From Spongiibacter sp. IMCC21906 (lineage in GTDB: Bacteria > Pseudomonadota > Gammaproteobacteria > Pseudomonadales > Spongiibacteraceae), in assembly GCF_001010805.1 (NCBI RefSeq), contig NZ_CP011477.1:1999001-2063000 (forward strand): 64,000 bases of DNA. The letters run 5' to 3'. The notes under the pieces are model-generated. The model was given only the letters and a program-made list of their open reading frames with translations. It was not told the origin of the DNA and did not search any database. This document shows, piece by piece, positions 10,367 to 18,549 of this stretch (positions within the stretch are counted from its first letter, which is position 1; the number at the start of each line of letters is the position of its first letter). The translations under genes and the position numbers were made by a program.

Positions 10367-11593
10367 ATGGAGAAAGATCTCAACAAAGGTTACATCGCGC
10401 TTCTTGGCTGGGCGCCCAATGCCGTAGAAGCTGCGGAAAATTTCGATCGTCGTTATGTCGTCGTGGCGCCAGAATGGGCAGAGGAGTATTGCGAAAAGCA
10501 CAATATTCCCTATGTGCCGTGGAACTTTGAAAGACTCAATGATCGTTCGATGGAAATTGCGCAAACCCTGAAAGAGATGGGTGTGGATGTCGCCATTCCG
10601 TTGTTTGAAGAAACAGTGGAATGGGCCGGTGCGATTAACTCGGTGTTACTCGATAACCCGCGCTTGCTTGGCCACTCTATGTTGATGCGTGATAAATCCC
10701 TGATGAAGCGTCGTGCCCAGCTGGGTGGCATTCGTGTGGGTATTTTTGAGGAAGCCCATGATCGGGAAGACGTTATTCGTTTTCTTAAACGGGTCAATCA
10801 AACGCTACTCAAACTCGATGGTGATCTTAACGATCCTATCCATTTTAAAGCCTTTGATAAGGCGGGTTGTCTTGGGCATCGGGTTATCCGCACACCGGAT
10901 GATGTCGATGGTATCCCCGACGAAGAATTTCCTGCGTTAATGGAATCGCATCTCGACGGCTGGGAGTTTGCCGTAGAGGCGTGGGTACATAATGGCAAAA
11001 TCGCCTTCCTGAATATTTCTGAATACGTCACGCTGGGTTACTCGGTGCATGTCCCTGCGTCGCCAGAATTGGAAAAATACCGCCCGCAGATTACCGCTCA
11101 GATTAATAAACTGATCAAAACCTTCGATATTGAATTTGGCATGATTCATCCCGAGTACTTTGTTACCAGCGATGATGAAATGTACTTTGGTGAAGTGGCT
11201 TATCGTCCACCCGGTTTCAAGGTGTTTGAGTTGCTGGAGCGGGTTTATCCCGGTTTTAATGCCTATCATGCGACCTTTATGGTGTTTGATCCTAAAACCA
11301 CCGAAGAAGAAGTCAAAGCTTACTTTCCAACTGCGGTGGAAGATGCCACCGGTTATGCGGGTTGCTTCGGGGTATACCCTCGCCGCCGTGTGGTTAGCCA
11401 GTTAGAAGTTCCGGAAGAGGTTGAAGAGCATCCCTATTTTGAGTCTCACGAACTCACCACGCCACTGGAAGAAATTGTCACCAAGCGTACCGCCTTTGGT
11501 ACCCATTGGGGATTGGTGTATTTTGTCGGCGACAATGCTAAAGAGATGCATGATCTGCTTAAACGGCAGGAAGACCTCGATTATTATGTATAG
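10367..11593 (+). CDS. ATP-grasp domain protein, putative carboxylate-amine ligase
   Basis: A 408-residue ATP-grasp protein of the CarB/PurK-like type; such enzymes activate a carboxylate as acyl phosphate and join it to an amine. An N-terminal Rossmann-like part ('YIALLGWAPNAVEAAENFD') precedes the grasp core ('HLDGWEFAVEAWVHNGKI'). Metal-ligand positions are E263 ('MIHPEYF') and E276 ('GEVAYRPPG'), spaced 13 as in D-Ala-D-Ala ligase, but the Asn expected two residues after the second is Ala278. ATG 10367 has GGAGG seven bases upstream. The next gene follows after 39 bp, forming a two-gene unit. Substrate is unknown; a biotin carboxylase label would be too specific. Confidence 0.82.
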   Translation: MEKDLNKGYIALLGWAPNAVEAAENFDRRYVVVAPEWAEEYCEKHNIPYVPWNFERLNDRSMEIAQTLKEMGVDVAIPLFEETVEWAGAINSVLLDNPRLLGHSMLMRDKSLMKRRAQLGGIRVGIFEEAHDREDVIRFLKRVNQTLLKLDGDLNDPIHFKAFDKAGCLGHRVIRTPDDVDGIPDEEFPALMESHLDGWEFAVEAWVHNGKIAFLNISEYVTLGYSVHVPASPELEKYRPQITAQINKLIKTFDIEFGMIHPEYFVTSDDEMYFGEVAYRPPGFKVFELLERVYPGFNAYHATFMVFDPKTTEEEVKAYFPTAVEDATGYAGCFGVYPRRRVVSQLEVPEEVEEHPYFESHELTTPLEEIVTKRTAFGTHWGLVYFVGDNAKEMHDLLKRQEDLDYYV

Positions 11594-11632
11594 TTGTCAA
11601 TGCGTAATTGCCTGAGCAGTCAAGGAGAATAA

Positions 11633-13648
11633 GTGTTACAGCCTGAGAGCAGCAACGACAAACTGGCATTGCTATTGACGCGCTTCGACGCTGCCATTGC
11701 TGCTTTGCAGCAGGCACCGGCGTTTGCCAAGCCCGGCAAGTTACCACGGGTGATGGATACGGCCCGCCGGGTCATTCGTTTGGATGGTGGCTGTGCGGCA
11801 CTACAGGCTCGGGCCTTCGATATAGAAGAAGCGGGCCTGTTTCTGGGTACGGATTGGTGTGAGCCACAGATATTGCTTTCGGCTCTGACCGCTAGCACCC
11901 TGCGCACAAACAATGCCGATACTCTCGTACTGGAAATTATTAGCCAGTTGCGTTTTTTGGCCGTGGCTAAGGGCGAGTATCCGCATTCGAAACTATCTGC
12001 CGAGCAGGCTCATCACTTTTTAACTCAAGTACTGGCCGTTAATCTCGCCTTGCTGTTTAGCCCGCCCGGTGAAGCCGAGCGTGAACAGATGGGGCGGTTG
12101 GCTGAACTTCCGCACCGCTTGCTTGAGCACCTGGCCAGCAGCATCGGTTATGAACATATTGTCGACCAATTGATTGGTGAAATTTGGCGAATCCTGCAAC
12201 AACGCCCGATTCAGGTCGATGCGGTGAAGCATATGATTACCCAGATCGCGATTTGTCAGGCCAACCCTGATATTGATTTGGGTAGCAGTGGTCAGGGTGC
12301 AGACCGCTTGGTCAGTAGCTTGTTTGGGCCAACTCAAGCTTGCCGTGAAGACCCCGGTATTGATGTTTACCAGCAACAGCTGGATTACATGGATGTCAGC
12401 GCCCTGCAGAACGAAGCCACCGGCATGGCCAGAGCCATGCATGACACGGGCTTGGTATCGCCTTATCACGGCACATTGTTGCGCCATCTGTTGGATAACA
12501 ATGAGCAGCTATTGGCCGAAGCTTTGGGTTTGTCGTCTACTGGCCGTGACTGTCTGCTGTGCTATCGGTCGCTGGTGCATGAGCTTATTCGAGCCAGTAT
12601 TTTCCCAGCTACTTGTCAGGGTATTTATGGTTTGGCGTTATTGCTTGAGCGGGGCATTCTTTACCAGCCATCGGCTGCGCCAGCCATGTGGCGCCAACTT
12701 GGTTTGCGATTAGCACCTGCGGCTCGGGAGCGTTTGCAGCTGGCCTTTGGCGATATCGTCAGTGCTGAAGCTCGACTGTTGGAAGGGGTTTTGTGCATGC
12801 TCGGTTTACCCCTCGGCGTGGGGCAGGGCAATAATCCGACCTGTCAGTCTGCCCGTGCCCTGTCAATATGGGCCTATAACGACCCGGGTTATCTGTTACA
12901 AATGCTCGCGTGGGCAGCCCGAGACGATGAAATCATCATGCACTTCGAGGGTCAGCCGATCTCCTCTCAAGACAGTCAAACTGGGGTTGCGAGTTTGGCG
13001 CCGATTGATCTTGATCCCTTGTCGCTATTGGTTGTACCCCATCTAGACCGGATTTACGCAGAGATGGGGCGACGTTGCATTGGCCGCGAAGGGGATCCGC
13101 ATCGCTGGGTTAATCCTGAGTTTCATGGCTGGTGGTCTGGCCGCGGTTTTTGCATCAATGTGGATGTTGCCACCGGGGCACTCATTAATTTGGACGATTT
13201 TATTCGTCACTTCTACGCCACCTACCATCCTTACTACAACGGTAACCAGCCCCTGATACATCCCCAGCCGGCAGGGGTTGCCGTGACTGACAGTGCGGCG
13301 CGTTTTATTGGTTGGCACGCCATTACCATATTACGGGTGGCCCTTGATCCTCAGGACGGGATGCGGGTGTATTTCTACAACCCCAATAATGACAGCGGCC
13401 AGAACTGGGGAGATGGCGTCACCGTGAGTACCGCAGGGCAGGGCGAACGCTTTGGCGAAGCTTCATTACCCTTCGAGCAGTTTCTGTCGCGCTTGTATAT
13501 CTACCATTACGACCCGCTGGAGCACGGTGAGTTAGCCAATGTCAGTCGTGCTGATCTTGAGCAGGTTATGGGGTATATCCGCCGCAGTTGGGGTGCAGAT
13601 CGGCTGCCAGCCGAGGAAATCCATGCTGATGATGGTTCTGCCCTTTAA
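11633..13648 (+). CDS. Unknown 671-residue protein with a papain-like C-terminal Cys/His/Asn pattern
   Basis: I do not recognise a named family. Residues 1 to about 380 look all-helical. The C-terminal 290 residues carry a pattern like a papain-fold enzyme: Gln398, six residues before Cys404 ('GQGNNPTCQSARALSIW'), as Gln19 and Cys25 are spaced in papain. His562 follows ('GWHAITIL'), then Asn583 and a G-x-x-W-G turn ('YNPNNDSGQNWGDG'). That predicts a thiol peptidase, amidase or acyl transferase. No signal peptide or membrane segment, so probably cytoplasmic. Start GTG 11633 with AAGGAG five bases upstream. It is paired with the ATP-grasp gene, which suggests the two act on the same amide bond. 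Function is inference. Confidence 0.75.
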   Translation: MLQPESSNDKLALLLTRFDAAIAALQQAPAFAKPGKLPRVMDTARRVIRLDGGCAALQARAFDIEEAGLFLGTDWCEPQILLSALTASTLRTNNADTLVLEIISQLRFLAVAKGEYPHSKLSAEQAHHFLTQVLAVNLALLFSPPGEAEREQMGRLAELPHRLLEHLASSIGYEHIVDQLIGEIWRILQQRPIQVDAVKHMITQIAICQANPDIDLGSSGQGADRLVSSLFGPTQACREDPGIDVYQQQLDYMDVSALQNEATGMARAMHDTGLVSPYHGTLLRHLLDNNEQLLAEALGLSSTGRDCLLCYRSLVHELIRASIFPATCQGIYGLALLLERGILYQPSAAPAMWRQLGLRLAPAARERLQLAFGDIVSAEARLLEGVLCMLGLPLGVGQGNNPTCQSARALSIWAYNDPGYLLQMLAWAARDDEIIMHFEGQPISSQDSQTGVASLAPIDLDPLSLLVVPHLDRIYAEMGRRCIGREGDPHRWVNPEFHGWWSGRGFCINVDVATGALINLDDFIRHFYATYHPYYNGNQPLIHPQPAGVAVTDSAARFIGWHAITILRVALDPQDGMRVYFYNPNNDSGQNWGDGVTVSTAGQGERFGEASLPFEQFLSRLYIYHYDPLEHGELANVSRADLEQVMGYIRRSWGADRLPAEEIHADDGSAL

Positions 13649-13918
13649 GCGGGCGGCGTCACTTTCCCGTGTCCGAGGCCTCGATAATCAGCTGAGGGCT
13701 TAGAAACCTGAAGCGCAATTTACCTTTACGGCGTCTCAGGTAGTGGGCTGTTTGGGTGTGTTTGATTTAAAAAAACAGAATGCTTTAGTAAACGATTTTC
13801 TACTGCGTTGTCGAACATTATGGTTATTCGCAATTAAATAGCTTTTGGCTATACCGAGCGCCAGATCGGCGTCTGTTAATCAGCGCGAATGAGGTGGTGT
13901 TCCGTGGTGGCAATAAAA

Positions 13919-14746
13919 ATGCAAAAATGGTGGCTGTGTTTTGCGGTGATGGTTGCGCCAGCTGCCCATGCCCTTAAAGCGGGTGATCTCATTGTTCAGG
14001 GTGGTTGGTTTTATATTGCCCCCCAGGAATCCAGTGAGCCGCTCAATACCAAGCTGGCTCCCAGTCTTGCGGGTAGCGCATTGGGGATAGACCCGCATTT
14101 TAGCTCACCGGGAACGTCGTTATCGGTCAGTGATTCCAATACTCCGGCTTTAACGCTTTCTTATTTTCTGACGGACCATTTTGTTGTGAAGTTAGAGGGG
14201 GGAGTTCCCGCCGAGTTTGATTTGTCAGGTCAAGGCGTTGTGAGGCCAACGGGGCCAGCGGGTGCGCTGGTAAACGTTGATCTTGGGGCGTCACAAAACA
14301 ATCCATTGGCTTCCGTGAGGCAATGGAGTCCGGCAATATTGGGTCAATATTACTTTCGCAATCCTGGCGATAAAATACGCCCTTACCTCGGTTTGGGAGT
14401 TACGTATACGTGGTTTGATAATATAGAACCGGATAAAGACTTTGAGCAGAGTCTGAATCAAAATTTTGGTTCGGTGCTGGCGCTGGCAACGGATAGTAAT
14501 CCAAACACCCATGTTAGTGCCGAGGCTGAGTCGGATATTGCACCGATTTTTAATGCCGGTTTGTCGCTAGAATTAGATGAGCGGTGGAGTCTGTCGCTTT
14601 CTGTATCGTATTTAGCATTAAAAACCACATCGCAAATCACGATTAGCTCAAACGATGGAACTCAGCTTGCTAAAAGCAACAGCAAGCTCGACTTAAATCC
14701 GATTGTTTCTTCTTTCTTGATTTCTTATCGTTGGGGCGACGATTAA
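13919..14746 (+). CDS. OmpW-family outer membrane beta-barrel protein
   Basis: A 275-residue precursor. The signal peptide 'MQKWWLCFAVMVAPAAHA' is cleaved before 'LKAGD'. The mature part has the OmpW signature order: 'GDLIVQGGWFYIAPQ' first strand, 'PALTLSYFLTDHFVVKLEGG', 'PAILGQYYF', 'IRPYLGLGVTYTWFDN', 'FNAGLSLELDERWSLSLSVSYLALKTT', and a C-terminal strand ending 'ISYRWGDD'. Longer than E. coli OmpW (about 210) because of loops. ATG 13919 is preferred; earlier in-frame starts at 13889 and 13904 would extend the signal. It lies 270 bp after the ATP-grasp unit and may or may not share its function. OmpW proteins are small barrels for hydrophobic molecules; the substrate here is unknown. Confidence 0.82.
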   Translation: MQKWWLCFAVMVAPAAHALKAGDLIVQGGWFYIAPQESSEPLNTKLAPSLAGSALGIDPHFSSPGTSLSVSDSNTPALTLSYFLTDHFVVKLEGGVPAEFDLSGQGVVRPTGPAGALVNVDLGASQNNPLASVRQWSPAILGQYYFRNPGDKIRPYLGLGVTYTWFDNIEPDKDFEQSLNQNFGSVLALATDSNPNTHVSAEAESDIAPIFNAGLSLELDERWSLSLSVSYLALKTTSQITISSNDGTQLAKSNSKLDLNPIVSSFLISYRWGDD

Positions 14747-14774
14747 TCAGCTTTGTTTTTCAGGCGTGCTTATC

Positions 14775-14804
14775 CGCGTATTGGGGTATATGCGCCCTTT
14801 TTTT
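14775..14804 (+). terminator. Probable intrinsic terminator after the OmpW gene
   Basis: A 6-bp stem, CGCGTA (14775-14780) with TATGCG (14789-14794) including one G-U pair, followed by CCC and seven T (14798-14804), 28 bp past the stop codon. Confidence 0.6.
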
Positions 14805-15015
14805 AACAGATAAAGGGCTGTTGAAACCTCTGTTGCCTTGTTTTGTCTGATGGGATAAACGCGATGTTAAAAATTCCGAACTATATCCATACCTAGGCTA
14901 TTTTTAGCATTCCACACAGCTTCGCGAAGGTATAGCTATTTTGTGCAGAAAGAGTGTTTAGAATAGTTCATGTCGTCGCTCACGTAATGACCTATGTAAA
15001 AAAGGAGAGTTTGAT

Positions 15016-15750
15016 ATGTCAACGCAAGCCACGTTATATCGCATGGCAACAGCCGAACACCTTTGTCCTTTCGGCATAAAGTCTCTCGATCTTCTTAAGC
15101 GAAAAAACTTTGAAGTAGAGGATGTAAAACTTCGCTCTCGGGATGAGGTTGACGCGTTTAAAGAAAAGCATGATGTTAAAACCACACCGCAAATATTTAT
15201 TAATGGTGAGCGTGTGGGCGGTTACGACGAGCTGCGCGATTACTTGAATCTTGAACAAGAAGGTGATGAAGGGACTAGCTATAAGCCTATTATCGCTATA
15301 TTTGGGTCCTGTTTTTTGGCTGCGCTTGCCTTGAGTTGGGCTAGTGCGGAGGCATTGGTTTTTTCTACCGTGTTAATGAACTTCATCGGTTTAAGCATGC
15401 TGGTGCTAGCGGTACAGAAGCTGCAGGATATTACGTCCTTCACCAATCAGTTTGTCACCTACGACTTATTGTCGATGCGGTATGTACCTTATGCTTATAT
15501 TTATCCCTTTGCTGAAGCCTACGCTGGCTTGGGAATGTTGAGTGGCATTTTACCTTGGATGTTTGCACCGGTCTCACTGTTTATTGGTGCGGTGGGCGCG
15601 GTCTCCGTTATCAAAGCAGTCTATATTGATAAGCGAGAGCTGAAATGTGCCTGCGTGGGTGGCGGCAGCAATGTGCCTTTGGGGTTTGTGTCGTTAACTG
15701 AAAACCTGTTTATGGTCTTTGCCGGTATCTGGATGTTCTTGCAGATTTAA
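15016..15750 (+). CDS. Glutaredoxin-MauE/DoxX-like membrane fusion protein
   Basis: A 244-residue two-part protein. Residues 1 to about 85 are a glutaredoxin fold with a monothiol-type active site 'CPFG' (Cys17) and the glutathione-binding 'TTPQIFINGERVGGYDEL'. Residues about 93-244 hold four hydrophobic segments of the MauE/DoxX kind, with a Cys-Ala-Cys pair (Cys211, Cys213) before the last helix. Such fusions suggest electron flow between cytoplasmic thiols and a membrane dithiol. ATG 15016 follows AGGAGAG. It stands alone, with no mau genes nearby, so methylamine oxidation is not implied. Redox partner unknown. Confidence 0.82.
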   Translation: MSTQATLYRMATAEHLCPFGIKSLDLLKRKNFEVEDVKLRSRDEVDAFKEKHDVKTTPQIFINGERVGGYDELRDYLNLEQEGDEGTSYKPIIAIFGSCFLAALALSWASAEALVFSTVLMNFIGLSMLVLAVQKLQDITSFTNQFVTYDLLSMRYVPYAYIYPFAEAYAGLGMLSGILPWMFAPVSLFIGAVGAVSVIKAVYIDKRELKCACVGGGSNVPLGFVSLTENLFMVFAGIWMFLQI

Positions 15751-15797
15751 TATCCCGCACAGCGTGGCTGTTATATCTGTGCGACGGCTTCTGTGTC

Positions 15798-15839
15798 ACG
15801 TGTTCTGTATTACGTGTTCTGTATTACGTGTTCTGTGCT
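15798..15839. repeat. 14-bp tandem repeat, three copies
   Basis: ACGTGTTCTGTATT at 15798-15811 and 15812-15825, then ACGTGTTCTGTGCT at 15826-15839. It lies between the 3' ends of two convergent genes. Confidence 0.9.
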
Positions 15840-15853
15840 AGATAGACACGCTA

Positions 15854-16198
15854 TTACTGGCTTTTCGCCGGTGTTGAAGACGGTGATTCGTAGAGGGTAA
15901 CCACGCGAGAGAGCTCGTCTTTAGCTGTGGGTGATCTTGTCTGTGATGCTGTTTGTAATGTGGGGCAGGCCCCACAGCTGGTACAGCCACCGCTACAATC
16001 CCCCGCTGTTTTCTTTGTCAGCAAGCGATGTAATGCCTTGCCAAACCATTGGATAAGAGGCGCTTTTTGGGCGCGCAGAAAGGTGATGAAGGTGAGCAAT
16101 TGACGATTGCTCCATTCCCCAAAGAAGTGGCGAGTTACCACTACCACACTCATGCTAATGATGAACCCAAGAATCAGGTTCTGGGTGAATGTCGTCAT
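15854..16198 (-). CDS. Small Cys-rich membrane protein associated with FeoB
   Basis: A 114-residue protein with one N-terminal membrane segment ('LILGFIISMSVVVVT'). A basic region and a cysteine cluster 'CSGGCTSCGACPT' follow (about residues 68-80), then a polar tail. It resembles the FeoB-associated Cys-rich proteins (DUF6587-like) that replace FeoC in many gammaproteobacteria. It starts 10 bp after the feoB stop with AAAGGTG as ribosome binding site, so it is the third gene of the feo operon. A role as iron or redox-sensing accessory to FeoB is inferred from context. The longer frame upstream of ATG 16198 would overlap feoB and is not used. Confidence 0.75.
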   Translation of the reverse strand: MTTFTQNLILGFIISMSVVVVTRHFFGEWSNRQLLTFITFLRAQKAPLIQWFGKALHRLLTKKTAGDCSGGCTSCGACPTLQTASQTRSPTAKDELSRVVTLYESPSSTPAKSQ

Positions 16199-16208
16199 GG
16201 TGGCACCT

Positions 16209-18068
16209 TTATAGCCATATCGCTGATGCGATTTGATAAACAATGAGTGAGCTGACATAGGCAAGGGCAAACAGGTAGGTCATGGCAAAGCCCATTACCT
16301 TCCAGGAGTTCGTTTCCCGGCGAATAATCGCCAGGGTTGATAAACATTGGGGCGCAAACACAAACCACGCAAGCAAAGAGAGCGCAGTGGGCAGTGACCA
16401 CTGTTGCGAAATGACATGGCCCAATTGCTGGCTGATGGCCTCTTCGCTGCCAGACATGGCATAAACCGTTCCCAACGCTGATACGGCCACCTCTCTGGCG
16501 GCCATACCGGGGATCAGCGCCACTGAAATTTGCCAATTAAAACCGATGGGTTCAAAGACGTTGGCAAGGGCGTGTCCCAGCAGCCCTGCGATGCTGTAAT
16601 CAATGGCTGGACCCGTTGCCCCCATCGGCGGTGAGGGAAAGCTGCACATAGCCCAGAGCAAGATAGTCAGAGCAAAGATAATGCCGCCAACCCGGCGTAA
16701 AAATATTTTCGCCCGTTGCAGTAAGCCCATGCCTAAGTCCCGGAGATTGGGGAGACGATAGGAGGGCAGCTCCATTAACAACGCGTGTTCGCGCTTATCC
16801 CGGCGTAGCCATTTCATGACATAGGCGACAATAAGCGCGCTGATAATTCCTCCAAAATAGAGGCTAAATAGCACCAGCCCCTGCAGGTTGAATATGCCCG
16901 CGACCTGTTGCTGGGGAATAAATGCGGCAATCAACATGGTGTACACCGGCAGCCTTGCCGAGCAGGTCATTAACGGCGCGACTAAAATAGTCGTCAGCCG
17001 ATCTCGCGGGTCTTGAATACTGCGAGTGGCCATAATGCCGGGAATCGCGCAGGCAAAACTCGATAACAGCGGGATAAAAGATCGCCCGCTAAGACCGGCT
17101 CGAAACATAAGACGGTCAAGTAAATAGGCGGCTCTAGGCAGATAGCCAGACTCTTCGAGTATTAAGATAAATAAAAATAAAATGAGAATTTGCGGCAAAA
17201 ATATCAACACATTCCCTAAGCCCGCAATCACACCATCGTTAAGCAAGCTCGACAATGGCGAGTTGCCGGGCAGGAGCGTGTTGGCAATGCCGCTGACTGC
17301 TTCAAGGCTTGCGCTGATGATGTCCATGGCTGGCGTTGCCCAGGCAAATACAGCTTGAAACATCATAAAGAGTAAGGCTGCGAGAATCGCCATACCGGCA
17401 ATGGGGTGAAGAAACACGGTGTCGAGCTTGTCGTCTACGCTGCCGGGGTCGCCGCTGTAACTTAAGCAGTGGTCTAAAATCTGTTTTACTTGTTGATGAC
17501 GGGCATCGACATCACCGCCCCAGCTACGGCTGGGCCGTTGCCAGGCATGGGTCTGTAGCAAATGCATTAATGCTGCGCCGCCGCCGCGTTTTATGGCGAC
17601 GGTTTCTACTACCGGCACACCCAGTTGCGCGGCTAGGGCTTGGCAGTCGACGTGAATACCTTGACGAGCGGCGGCATCCACCATATTTACGACCACGATC
17701 ATGGCTTTGTTGACGCGCATTAACTCCAATACAAACCGCAGATGTAGTTGCAAATTACTGGCATCGACCACGCAGAGCAAAACATCGGGACTGGTTTCAC
17801 CGGGGTAATTCCCCCAGAGTACATCTCGGGTGACAGCCTCGTCGGGGCTGGTGGCATCAAGGCTGTAGGCACCGGGCAAATCAAGAATGGGAAAGTGCTT
17901 GCCGCTGGGTGATTGGCAAAGGCCTTCTTTTCGTTCAACGGTCACCCCGGCGTAATTGGCCACTTTTTGTCGACTACCGGTAAGCAGATTGAATAGGGCT
18001 GTTTTACCACAGTTGGGGTTGCCAACAAGGGCAATACGGGGCGTTTTGGTGGCGGCGCTGGCTTCCAT
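16209..18068 (-). CDS. feoB: Ferrous iron transporter FeoB
   Basis: Inner membrane Fe(II) uptake protein of 619 residues. The N-terminal G domain shows G1 'GNPNCGKTALFN' (from about residue 16), G2 region 'YAGVTVERKEG', G3 'DLPGAYSL' and G4 'VNMVD'. Then comes a helical guanine-dissociation-inhibitor-like spacer and the membrane part with two gate repeats, the conserved 'SFACAIPGIMATRSI', 'LPVYTMLIAAFI' and 'AAREVAVSALGTVYA'. It is shorter than E. coli FeoB (773) but within the range of the family. ATG 18068 overlaps the feoA stop (TAATG), so translation is coupled. Confidence 0.96.
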   Translation of the reverse strand: MEASAATKTPRIALVGNPNCGKTALFNLLTGSRQKVANYAGVTVERKEGLCQSPSGKHFPILDLPGAYSLDATSPDEAVTRDVLWGNYPGETSPDVLLCVVDASNLQLHLRFVLELMRVNKAMIVVVNMVDAAARQGIHVDCQALAAQLGVPVVETVAIKRGGGAALMHLLQTHAWQRPSRSWGGDVDARHQQVKQILDHCLSYSGDPGSVDDKLDTVFLHPIAGMAILAALLFMMFQAVFAWATPAMDIISASLEAVSGIANTLLPGNSPLSSLLNDGVIAGLGNVLIFLPQILILFLFILILEESGYLPRAAYLLDRLMFRAGLSGRSFIPLLSSFACAIPGIMATRSIQDPRDRLTTILVAPLMTCSARLPVYTMLIAAFIPQQQVAGIFNLQGLVLFSLYFGGIISALIVAYVMKWLRRDKREHALLMELPSYRLPNLRDLGMGLLQRAKIFLRRVGGIIFALTILLWAMCSFPSPPMGATGPAIDYSIAGLLGHALANVFEPIGFNWQISVALIPGMAAREVAVSALGTVYAMSGSEEAISQQLGHVISQQWSLPTALSLLAWFVFAPQCLSTLAIIRRETNSWKVMGFAMTYLFALAYVSSLIVYQIASAIWL

Positions 18069-18307
18069 TATTGATCGCTTGTCAGCGTAATGCGTTGAGC
18101 TTCTTGCTTGCGCAGCGCAAAGCGGGTGTTGCCTAGCTGAATAACCAAGGTATTGCCACCCCAAACGCTTTTGGTGACAAGCCTGATACGGGCGCCACTG
18201 ATAAAACCCAGTTCACGCATACGATGGGAGATGGGGTCGTTTTCGTAGGCGTCATCTACCTTTGCCACAACGGCAAATTGGCCTTTCTGTAAATGGTTGA
18301 GGATCAT
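18068..18307 (-). CDS. feoA: FeoA, ferrous iron transport accessory protein
   Basis: A 79-residue SH3-like cytoplasmic protein needed with FeoB for Fe(II) import. It shows the family features 'DPISHRMRELGFISGARIRLV' and the closing strand 'VIQLGNTRFALRKQEAQRI'. It is the first gene of feoA-feoB-Cys-rich protein on the minus strand, with a Fur-box-like sequence 21 bp upstream of its start. Confidence 0.95.
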   Translation of the reverse strand: MILNHLQKGQFAVVAKVDDAYENDPISHRMRELGFISGARIRLVTKSVWGGNTLVIQLGNTRFALRKQEAQRITLTSDQ

Positions 18308-18327
18308 TTAATTTCGCAAACGGTAAA

Positions 18328-18346
18328 TACAATGATTCGCATTATG
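18328..18346 (-). promoter_or_regulatory. Fur box upstream of feoA
   Basis: Read on the minus strand, CATAATGCGAATCATTGTA matches 14 of 19 positions of the Fur consensus GATAATGATAATCATTATC, with both inner half-sites (ATAATG and AATCATT) intact. It ends 21 bp before the feoA start codon, where Fe-Fur would block transcription when iron is plentiful. Confidence 0.8.
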
Positions 18347-18549
18347 CATTTGGTGGGTAGCCATTACTACGCTGGAACGCCGTTGCTGTTGAATATTTTT
18401 TGAGGGGATTGACAGCCGTGATCTTCCACACACCAGCAATGCACGCGAGGCGCATGATCGTAAAGTATTGCTTGCAAAGGGTTTAGGGCAAAGCTTGCTT
18501 CATGTTGCGAGGCAATTGCTTAAGGCATTAAGGGCTTGCGAAGGGTAGC

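Noticed and set aside
10367-11593. Biotin carboxylase
   Set aside because: ATP-grasp fold only; no biotin-carboxylase-specific motifs or biotin carrier gene nearby.
15016-15750. Methylamine utilisation gene cluster
   Set aside because: Only the MauE-like domain is present, fused to glutaredoxin; no mauA, mauB or mauD nearby.
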